A model generated the notes under the pieces. It searched no databases. It was not told the origin of the DNA and worked only from the letters and a program-made list of their open reading frames with translations. A program made the translations under genes and the position numbers. This document shows, in pieces, positions 44,332 through 51,413 of a stretch of DNA of 64,000 nucleotides; position 1 is the first letter of the stretch; each line of letters opens with the position of its first letter. The DNA comes from Luteibacter mycovicinus (lineage in GTDB: Bacteria; Pseudomonadota; Gammaproteobacteria; Xanthomonadales; Rhodanobacteraceae), in assembly GCF_000745235.1 (NCBI RefSeq), contig NZ_JQNL01000001.1, forward strand, positions 3,528,001 to 3,592,000. The letters run 5' to 3'.

Positions 44332-46301
44332 GGGCTCTCCCGGCGCGCATCGGCTTCGAGCGTCGAGTGCAGCGCTGCGAACTCCCTGGGCCAGTAGCCC
44401 TGGAGTTCGAGCACCTGCGCATGCAGCCATCGCATACCCTGGGTTGGCCGCACGGGTGTTACCTCCAATGTGTCGAAAAAAGCGAGGTGGGCCAGCCCTT
44501 GCGTGGGGTGGCCATTTATTCCCAGTCGCGCCGCCTGTTCGAGTGCGACAGCCGGGGCAGGGTCGCGCCGCAGGGCATCATTGAACCACGACAAGGCCTG
44601 GGCGGCATCTCCATTACTAAGCGCAAGCAGCCCGCGCAGATGGCTGACGTCCTGCATTCTACCGGGCAGTCGGGTGACCTGCGGATTGCTTTCGACCACG
44701 TCAAGCAAGCGGGACAGGCGAGATTCGTCAATTCCACTGCAGCGACGGCTGGGGAGGCTTTCCATGGTTCGCTCCGTCCATTGAGCGAGTAGCGCGCCCG
44801 GGTCGCGGGTCATACCCCTTAATGCATTCTCGACGGTGGCCCAGTCTTCATCGCCTATCCGTCCCTGCTGACAATGCAGGTCGAGCAAGGTGAACGCGAG
44901 TTGTGGCTCATGCGGGTGGCGCTCTGTAGCAGCAGTGATGCGGCGCAGGGCCTGATCAAGCTGGCCGTTACCCGCTTCGAGCGCGGCGGCAAATGCTTGG
45001 GCGCGGGGTGATTCCGGTGCCTCACTGGCCCAGAATTCCGCCTGCCGAAGTGGTTTGGCCCAGAGTGCGGCGGTCGCCCACGTCAACGTGCCCATGCCGG
45101 CGATCAGCGCGACCGCCACGGTCAGCGACGCGACGCGCCAGCGATCTGTCGTGAGAGCGATGCCGATCGGCCAGAACAGCAGCATGGAAGGCAGGTAGTT
45201 GCGGTGCTCGAAATAAAGCTCGAGGGCTAGAGAGGTGGACTCGATCAGGTGCCCTGCGAAGAAAAACAGGATGGCGGCAGCGAGCGCAGGCCAGTGGCGC
45301 CGATAAATCCAGGAGGCGGCGCATGCACTCAGGCAGGCAAGAAGGGCTGGCAACGTGTACCAGGGATGCCACGCATCGGTGGCCGCGGGGTATTGATCGT
45401 GAAAAAGACTGCCGTAGTTCGGGTCGAACAAAAAGAGCAATTTCATATAGTCGATCAGGATCGTCGGTTCGGTCAGCACCCGCTGCACCAACGTAAACGT
45501 GCGTGCGTTGGCGGGACCCTTGCCGATGGATCCGATCAGGATCCAAGCGAGACCTGCGATCACCAGGATCGATGCTGGTAGCAATAGTACGTTGCGCCAG
45601 CGGCGGTATCGACTCGCTCCGGGTCTCGCACTTGAGTTCGGAAGCGTGGCTTCGATCACAAGGGCCAGCAGCGGCAGCAGGATGCCATTCGGCTTGGACA
45701 GAAAAGCAAGCAAGGTGCAAAACATCATGCCGCAGAGAAATAACGGCGCGAGACCCCGTTGGTCGAGCATACGTTGGCGGCCAGCTAGCCAAAGATGAAG
45801 GCCACTCAGTACGAATAACGCCGGCAACATGGCTTCGCGTTGGATGATGTAGAGAACCGTCGATACAAAGAGGGGATGAAGCAACCATGCTGTCGCAGCG
45901 AATAGTGCGGCGTATCGCGCGCGCGCAGCGGCCAAGCAATAGAGCAGGCCAAGGCGAGTCAGCAGGCCGTAGAGCAGCACTCCGCAGGCAAGATGGATCA
46001 GCAGGTTCGTGCGCTTGAATGGCGCCGGGGGTGCCGGCCAATCGTCGGCGTCGATGAGAAAGCTGAGTAGTGCTACGGGCCGCCCTGTAGGATCGGCCCG
46101 ACCGGCCGTCACGTAGCGGAGTAGTACCGAGGCGTTATCTACCTTCCCGGATTCACCCAGAGTGGGCAGATTGGCGGCGTCGTCGAAGAAAAAGCCGCTC
46201 GACAGCCCTGGTTGATAGACGAAAAAGCAAACGATCAGTGCGAGCAGGCCTAGAACGGCAGGCAACGTGATCGGTCGGCGCATAGAGAGCAAGGTCGTCA
46301 T
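44328..46301 (-). CDS. GT-C/TMTC-like membrane glycosyltransferase with C-terminal TPR
   Basis: The 657-aa paralogue of the following gene has SSGFFFDDAANLPTLG in the first loop, DPTGRPVALLSF, VLYIIQREAMLPALF and LALELYFEHRNYLPSM. About 230 residues of TPR-like helices follow (AFAAALEAGNGQLDQALRRI). ATG 46301 abuts the pilA terminator and has no clear ribosome site; ATG 46283 is an alternative. It is probably expressed by read-through from pilA at reduced level. Likely acts on a lipid-linked sugar in the periplasm. Confidence 0.75.
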   Translation of the reverse strand: MTTLLSMRRPITLPAVLGLLALIVCFFVYQPGLSSGFFFDDAANLPTLGESGKVDNASVLLRYVTAGRADPTGRPVALLSFLIDADDWPAPPAPFKRTNLLIHLACGVLLYGLLTRLGLLYCLAAARARYAALFAATAWLLHPLFVSTVLYIIQREAMLPALFVLSGLHLWLAGRQRMLDQRGLAPLFLCGMMFCTLLAFLSKPNGILLPLLALVIEATLPNSSARPGASRYRRWRNVLLLPASILVIAGLAWILIGSIGKGPANARTFTLVQRVLTEPTILIDYMKLLFLFDPNYGSLFHDQYPAATDAWHPWYTLPALLACLSACAASWIYRRHWPALAAAILFFFAGHLIESTSLALELYFEHRNYLPSMLLFWPIGIALTTDRWRVASLTVAVALIAGMGTLTWATAALWAKPLRQAEFWASEAPESPRAQAFAAALEAGNGQLDQALRRITAATERHPHEPQLAFTLLDLHCQQGRIGDEDWATVENALRGMTRDPGALLAQWTERTMESLPSRRCSGIDESRLSRLLDVVESNPQVTRLPGRMQDVSHLRGLLALSNGDAAQALSWFNDALRRDPAPAVALEQAARLGINGHPTQGLAHLAFFDTLEVTPVRPTQGMRWLHAQVLELQGYWPREFAALHSTLEADARRESP

Positions 46302-46334
46302 CCAAAAAAGAAAGGGCCGTAATAACGGCCCTTT
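46302..46334 (-). terminator. Strong rho-independent terminator after pilA
   Basis: Minus strand: AAAGGGCCGT, loop TATT, ACGGCCCTTT, then CTTTTTTGG. This is a perfect 10-base stem with a T-run. It lies between the pilin stop (46371) and the start of the GT-C gene (46301), so most pilin transcripts should end here and the downstream glycan genes depend on read-through. Confidence 0.9.
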
Positions 46335-46370
46335 CTTAAGGTAACACTTTGTCGGCTTGGGACTTACAAC

Positions 46371-46838
46371 TTACGACGCGCGGCAAGCGGTCGGGAGGTA
46401 GGCTTCTGCGACGTTGGTCTTCTGGGCACCCTTCGCGGTCGACTTGCAATTCCAGGTGATCGTGCCACCCATGTCGGCCGGCGACAGCGAAACGTTCTTG
46501 CCATTGATCTTGTCGTTCGCTTCCTTGCCACCGGTGTTCGAGAACGTAGCGGTGATCACGCCGCTCGCAACGAGCGTGCTTGTAACGTACTTACCGCCGG
46601 TCGAAGCCGACTTGGCCGGCAGGCCAGCCGAAGCGCCGGAGAGCGGGAAGTGGCCCTTGTTGTTGTAGAACTCGGAGACGGCGGTCTTGGCGCCATCAGC
46701 GAGGTTCATGCCTTCCGACACCTGGGTGCGGATCAGGTAGTTCTGGTACTGCGGGATGGCGATGGCAGCCAGGATCGCGATGATGGCGACGACGATCATC
46801 AATTCGATGAGCGTGAAGCCCTTCTGGACGTTCTTCAT
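46371..46838 (-). CDS. pilA: Type IVa major pilin
   Basis: The 155-aa prepilin has a short leader (MKNVQKG), cleavage before Phe, and the conserved N-terminal helix FTLIELMIVVAIIAILAAIA with Glu5. A C-terminal disulfide loop is formed by the Cys in TWNCKSTAK and the Cys near the end (LPTACRAS). It ends in Ser, the kind of residue glycosylated in P. aeruginosa TfpO pilins. It has a GAGGAA ribosome site, a sigma-54 promoter 136 bases upstream, and a strong terminator: signs of high, regulated expression. Confidence 0.95.
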   Translation of the reverse strand: MKNVQKGFTLIELMIVVAIIAILAAIAIPQYQNYLIRTQVSEGMNLADGAKTAVSEFYNNKGHFPLSGASAGLPAKSASTGGKYVTSTLVASGVITATFSNTGGKEANDKINGKNVSLSPADMGGTITWNCKSTAKGAQKTNVAEAYLPTACRAS

Positions 46839-47141
46839 GGAAATTCCTCGTTTGTGTTGACTAACCGAAAAAAGTGACGCCCCCTGAGCCCTAGCACCTC
46901 ACCCGGTAACCCGGGCTCGAGCGCTCCCTCACTTGCTTTGGTCAGGAACGACCAGGAAGCTCGCCGCAAAGCGTGCATTGAACATGCCATTGCGTTCGCG
47001 ACCGGCGCATTTCCTCATATTTGCCGGTGCCGGGATTGTGCAACGTGTCACGCTTGTGGAGCAACAAGAAAATTTCGAGTATTCAGTGAATTGCAGCAAC
47101 CTACTAGGCTGACGTAGAAGGTCATAAGGTGACGCACAAGG
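46839..47141. other. pilA leader and intergenic region
   Basis: 303 bases with no gene. Besides the sigma-54 site it holds a small hairpin (CCCGG, TAAC, CCGGG at 46902-46915) in the transcribed leader. Near the end of the second pilin gene there are three spaced AAGGTSA heptamers (47118, 47126, 47138). Nothing else stands out. Confidence 0.6.
46974..46989 (-). promoter_or_regulatory. Sigma-54 (RpoN) promoter for pilA
   Basis: The minus strand reads TGGCATGTTCAATGCA, which matches the TGGCAC-N5-TTGCA consensus with GG and GC ten bases apart. Transcription would start near 46962, giving a leader of about 124 bases. RpoN/PilR control of pilA is established in Pseudomonas and Xylella. pilR and pilS are not in this window. 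Confidence 0.7.
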
Positions 47142-47582
47142 TCAGGTTTTGCGGCAGGCTGTGGGCAGGTACTGGGCGTCGATAGTTCCCTTGCACGCCC
47201 AGGAGATGCTTCCGCCATTGGCAACGGGAGAAAGTAGCAAGTTCTTGTTTTTTAACTTATCGTTAGTCTCAGAGTTCGTGTAGCTGACCGTCACCAGCCC
47301 TCCACTGGAGACGAGAAGTCCCGAGACGTACTTCCCGGCCATTGAGCTGGACCGAGGCAAGCCGGCAGATTCGTTCGATTTCGGAAAGTCGCCTCTATTG
47401 GTCATGAACTCCCAGATTGCTGTCTTCGCACCCGAGGCGATCGTGAAGCCTTCCGAGGCCTGAACCCTGATCGTATAGGCCTGGTATTGCGGAATGGCGA
47501 TGGCCGAAAGAATCGCGATGATCGCGACAACGATCATCAGCTCGATCAACGTAAAGCCGGCAGAGACGCGGCGGTGTCGCAT
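47142..47582 (-). CDS. Type IVa pilin, second copy
   Basis: The 146-aa prepilin starts MRHRRVSAG, is cleaved before Phe, and has FTLIELMIVVAIIAILSAIA. The disulfide loop is closed by the Cys in SWACKGTI and the Cys in LPTACRKT; the last residue is Thr. It is similar to the downstream pilin in blocks (LPRSS, GKYVSGLLVSSG, LLLSP). ATG 47582 has GGGGAG upstream and gives a normal leader; an ORF start at 47618 would make it too long. No sigma-54 site was found upstream. Confidence 0.92.
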   Translation of the reverse strand: MRHRRVSAGFTLIELMIVVAIIAILSAIAIPQYQAYTIRVQASEGFTIASGAKTAIWEFMTNRGDFPKSNESAGLPRSSSMAGKYVSGLLVSSGGLVTVSYTNSETNDKLKNKNLLLSPVANGGSISWACKGTIDAQYLPTACRKT

Positions 47583-47676
47583 CGTCAGAACTCCCCTGTG
47601 AATGCCAGCGGCCAGCACGTTTCATACCAGTGAGGGGACGCCGATCCGCGATGCAACTGATTCGTGACAGCCGTCG

Positions 47677-49014
47677 CTATTTCAACGTACGCGCGCGGAC
47701 CCAGCGGGTGCTGGCTGCGATCGCATAGGCCGCCAGCGAGAACTCGAAGCCCCTCAGCGCGATGGAGTAGCGGGGTTCCGACTGGAGGACGGTGTAGACC
47801 GCCGTGGCGAAGAGAGGTGCCAGAGCGAAAGCCATCAGGTCTGCGCGTGCGCGGCGTGCGAGGCATGCAAATGCCGCCCCTGCCAAAGCCAGGACCCCGA
47901 TCAGAGGGTTCAGAATGAAGCAGAGGATCTCCAGCGGAACAAGGAGGCCCCCTGGCTTGAACGGTGAGTCGCGTGTGGGGTAAACGTAGATGTCTCCCTG
48001 GCCTATCCGGATGTCCCAGCTCCACAGGAGCGTCGGCTTGGAAAGGTACCAGCGGAGGTACTTGCCGGGGTCCTCGCCCATCCGCTGACCGATCAGGCGC
48101 ATACCTTCGCCGAGGTTGTTGCTCAGGGCCTGCATTTCGACGCCCTCGGCGGCGAGTGCAATGATGCTGTCGACGCTACCTTGCGCTGCCCGTTGATAGT
48201 CGTCGTGGTATGACGGCCACGACCCCTGCACGAGATTCATGACGATGCGGCTGCCCGAAGTGCTGGACGCAGGGATGAGCGTCGAGCGCACGCCCCAGGC
48301 TGCCGGTAGCACCAGTGACGCCAGGACGAATGCAAGGACGCATCGCCGGGTTTCCATGCGGCGCAGCGCGAATATCACGCCGATGACGGCAGCCACCGGG
48401 ACCATGACTGCGTTAGTCAACGCGGCCAGACTCCAGAAGAACCCAGCGATGCACCATGAGGCTGTTGTCCGGCGGTGTGCCGCCTCGGCTGTTGCAAGCG
48501 CAGCGGCTGCGCACAGAGGCGCGAACAGGTTCTCCGAGAGAAGAAAGCTCGGGATCGTAACGCAGTGTGGCCAAATCGCCATGGCAACGGCCGCCATGGC
48601 GAGTGCCCACATCGGAAGCCAGCGTCGCGCGGTGAGCACGAGAAGGAAAACGGTCAGCGCACCGAGAGTCGCCTGCGTAAGCAGCATGGCGCCATACCAG
48701 GGCTCGAAGTCCGGAAAAACCAACATGCCCAGCGCCAGGAGGGCGGGGTAACCCGGATCGCGGAAGCTATTCGCCACTACCTCAGTGCTACCGGGGCGGC
48801 TGCTAGCGAAAACGCCGTGGTGCACCATGTTCCACGCATAGCGGTAGTACTCCACCGCATCGCCCGAGACGCGCGGCTGATCGACCGGCTGAAGTACGTG
48901 CGCGTGCAGCACGTAGTACGCGCGCAGGGCAAGCGCTATCAGGGCTCCAATTGCGGCGATCCATAGAGCGAGCCGGAACGAAGTGGACATTTTGGGATCT
49001 ACGGCCGTGTTCAA
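47677..49014 (-). CDS. GT-C-type integral membrane protein (PMT/ArnT-like), copy 1
   Basis: The 445-aa protein has about ten membrane spans. The first periplasmic loop carries HAHVLQPVDQPRVSGDAVEY, then NSFRDPGYPALLALG, as in GT39-like proteins where an acidic residue follows the first span. Distal conserved blocks: NLVQGSWPSYHDD, IGQGDIYVYPTRDSPF, LQSEPRYSIALRG. It starts at TTG 49014, overlapping the neighbour's stop, or ATG 48990. It lies just upstream of the pilins and is a paralogue of the preceding gene; a sugar-transfer role is inferred. Confidence 0.7.
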   Translation of the reverse strand: MNTAVDPKMSTSFRLALWIAAIGALIALALRAYYVLHAHVLQPVDQPRVSGDAVEYYRYAWNMVHHGVFASSRPGSTEVVANSFRDPGYPALLALGMLVFPDFEPWYGAMLLTQATLGALTVFLLVLTARRWLPMWALAMAAVAMAIWPHCVTIPSFLLSENLFAPLCAAAALATAEAAHRRTTASWCIAGFFWSLAALTNAVMVPVAAVIGVIFALRRMETRRCVLAFVLASLVLPAAWGVRSTLIPASSTSGSRIVMNLVQGSWPSYHDDYQRAAQGSVDSIIALAAEGVEMQALSNNLGEGMRLIGQRMGEDPGKYLRWYLSKPTLLWSWDIRIGQGDIYVYPTRDSPFKPGGLLVPLEILCFILNPLIGVLALAGAAFACLARRARADLMAFALAPLFATAVYTVLQSEPRYSIALRGFEFSLAAYAIAASTRWVRARTLK

Positions 49015-50378
49015 GCTGCATTCTCTTCTTTAACGTTGTCGGTTGTCCCGCGCTTCCGGAAGCGGCTCACAATCCATGTTGCTCCGCCGGCAGCAAGTAG
49101 CATCTCGATGCCCCTGAAAGGAATGGAATAGCGGGGCTCGGACTGCAGCACGCTATATACAAGTGTGACGAATAGTGCGAGGCATGCACACGCGATGGCG
49201 AACGCGTTTCTTCGCTGTCCGATCAGGGCCACGGCGGCGCCGACGGCGGCCAGCAACATGATGAGGTTATTGAGGAGAAAGCACACTGTCTCGAGGGGGG
49301 CCAGTGGGCCGCCCCTTGCGAACGGTGAGTCAACGGTGTCATAGACGTAGATGTCGCCCTGGCCGATCTGTATATCCCAATCCCACAGCAGCCGGGGCTT
49401 GCCCAGATACCAGCGCAGGTATGGCCACGGCAATTGGCTCATACGATGTTGCATGAGCGAAAGGCCGGCCGCTGGATCCTTTCGCAACAGGTCCATCTCA
49501 TATTGCATGCCTCGCAGCTGATCCTTGCTGTCCGCGTCGCCGATGATCGCGAGTTTGAAAGCTACGTGATACGTGGGCCACGAGCCCTGGACGAAGTTGG
49601 TAATGGCGCGGCTGGTCGCGCTATCGCCTGGTGGCAGGGTCAGCGAGCGCATTCCCCAGGAAAGTGGTAGGGCAAGGGACGCCAGCGCCAAGGCCATGGC
49701 CGCTTGCGTGCCAAGGGTCTTGCGGAGCCACAGGAACGCAGCCAGCAGGGAAGCAAAAGGAATAACCACTGCGTTAGTCAGCGCAGCCATGCCAAAGAGC
49801 AAACCGGCTACCGTAACTCGGGCCGCGCTCGGGCGTTTCGAAGCCCATGAAAGTGCCATCATGGCACACGCGCAGAGGAAGCCCAGCCACGTCTCGGACA
49901 GAAGGTAGAGCGTGATCGACACACTATGCGGCCATACGGCGATCAATACGGCGGCGATCACCAGCGCTGACCTTGGCAACCAGTCCCGGGCGGCCATAAC
50001 GATGATGGAAACCGTCGCGGCGCCGAGCGATGCTTGAACGAGAAGCATCGCAGTGTAGAAGGTGGAAAAGTTTCTGGTGCATCCCATGACGATAGCCATG
50101 AGGGCGGGATACCCGGGGTCGCGGAAGCTGTTGGGGCTGGCGATCAGGCTCACTGACGATGCGCTGGAAAACACGTGCCGATGCAGGAGATTCCACGCGT
50201 ACCGGTAGTACTGAATGGCGTCTCCACGCAACGAACTTTCGTCGACGGGCTGCAATACGTGCGCGTGCGTCACAAAGTAGCAGCGGAGCATCAGTGCCAG
50301 TAATCCGCTGACGCCAGCGATCAGCGCGGCAGACCAGAATGGAGTCACAGATTGCGCATCGCTTGTTGCTGTATTCAC
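49011..50378 (-). CDS. GT-C-type integral membrane protein (PMT/ArnT-like), copy 2
   Basis: The 455-aa paralogue of the next gene shares HAHVLQPVD, GDAIQYYRYAWNLLH, NSFRDPGYPALMA, NFVQGSWPTYH, IGQGDIYVYDTVDSPF and LQSEPRYSIPFRGIE. The frame is open upstream to 50573, but GTG 50378 aligns with its paralogue's N-terminus (VNTAT / LNTAV) and overlaps an upstream TGA as GTGA. ATG 50402 is an alternative. Tandem duplication is likely. Substrate unknown. Confidence 0.7.
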   Translation of the reverse strand: MNTATSDAQSVTPFWSAALIAGVSGLLALMLRCYFVTHAHVLQPVDESSLRGDAIQYYRYAWNLLHRHVFSSASSVSLIASPNSFRDPGYPALMAIVMGCTRNFSTFYTAMLLVQASLGAATVSIIVMAARDWLPRSALVIAAVLIAVWPHSVSITLYLLSETWLGFLCACAMMALSWASKRPSAARVTVAGLLFGMAALTNAVVIPFASLLAAFLWLRKTLGTQAAMALALASLALPLSWGMRSLTLPPGDSATSRAITNFVQGSWPTYHVAFKLAIIGDADSKDQLRGMQYEMDLLRKDPAAGLSLMQHRMSQLPWPYLRWYLGKPRLLWDWDIQIGQGDIYVYDTVDSPFARGGPLAPLETVCFLLNNLIMLLAAVGAAVALIGQRRNAFAIACACLALFVTLVYSVLQSEPRYSIPFRGIEMLLAAGGATWIVSRFRKRGTTDNVKEENAA

Positions 50379-50758
50379 GGCTTCAGATGCCAGGCGATGC
50401 ATGCGCCGGGTGCGCCGTTCATGCGATGGAACATGAGTTTCAGACCTCCGATGTGATCGTGAAAAAGCGGCAGCACCTCGTTGGCGATGGCATTGATCGT
50501 CTGTGCGCTGATGGGAGGGTTTAGGGCATACTGCGGGCTGGCAATTAATGGTCGGCCAAGAGCCTTGGACCAAATCGATCTCCGTGGTGCGGTCGGTTTT
50601 TTTTATCCAGGACGTAGGCGGGGGTGCTGGTCAGACGCGGCCTAAGGCCGCTTGTGAGGCCGGGGAGGCGAGTGGCCATCGGGGTAACGCATCCTGCGCC
50701 GCCAGCCTGTCGCATGTGAAGGGGCCCTGCACGTAGCGGGCGAGAGGTATCTCGATAT
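50379..50758 (-). pseudogene. Decayed coding remnants upstream of the GT-C genes
   Basis: 380 bases without an intact gene. On the minus strand around 50570 the frame reads DLVQGSWPTIN, a fragment of the GT-C family's VQGSWPT block. In another frame 50378-50580 reads as coding (for example VLPLFHDHIGGLKLMFHRMN) and ends in a TGA overlapping the GTG of the GT-C gene. A 7-base perfect stem (GCGGCCT/AGGCCGC) lies near 50641. I take this as debris of duplicated genes. Confidence 0.45.
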
Positions 50759-51285
50759 TCATGGGTGCGACATCGTGTTTCCACGAGCCCGCCTGCGCAG
50801 ATATACGCCAGCCGTCCCCACGGCTAGACAAGCCAGTGCGATTTCCGCCGTCCGAAACGGGATGGAGTAACGCGCGTCCGATTGAAGCACGCCATACGCC
50901 GCGGTTACCCATAACAGCGTGACCGCGAACGTGAGCATGGCCGCCGATGGCGCGCGTTGCCTGACCGCGATGATCACGCCGGCGAGCGTAAGCAGCGCCA
51001 GTACATCATTGGAGATATAGGCTGCTGCCTTGATGGCCTTCATCATTGGATTGACCATGAAGGGTGAGTTGCGCGTCGGGTATGCGTAGGTGTCACCTGC
51101 TCCCAGCGCGATTCCCCAACCCCAGAGGCGTGGGTGACGAAATACCAACGCACCAGGATCGACACCATGCCGGCAGTGAGCGCAATTGCTACGCCTGAGC
51201 GTAGGACCGGTAACCGGCCAGTCACGGCCGGGGCGGGATCGATGATTGCACGAGTCACTGCGCGTCCTTCCCTCTCCTCGCCCAT
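50759..51285 (-). pseudogene. Third GT-C copy with a large internal deletion and frameshift
   Basis: From ATG 51285 the first half reads as the N-terminus of the family, ending at its first span (LVRWYFVTHA). At about 51130 the frame changes and continues directly into the C-terminal part, RLWGWGIALGAGDTYAYPTR, then VLQSDARYSIPFRTAEIAL. Roughly 280 codons present in the two intact paralogues are missing. The conserved ends identify it as a recently broken third member of the tandem family. Confidence 0.8.
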
Positions 51286-51413
51286 GATGGCGAGGCCTTG
51301 AATCGGCGAGGATACGCGAAAGTTGGAAGTGGTGGCGATGGCTACCCCGACGCTTGCATAGCCTGCGGCGCCGCCGTACCGTCCTCGCCCACACGTTAAG
51401 GCAAGGGAACCCC

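Noticed and set aside
47583..47676. Sigma-54 promoter for the second pilin gene
   Set aside because: No GG-N10-GC element with reasonable flanks could be aligned in the upstream region.
50403..50573. N-terminal extension of the GT-C protein to 50573
   Set aside because: The extra residues do not match the paralogue and contain a stray family fragment; treated as remnant DNA.
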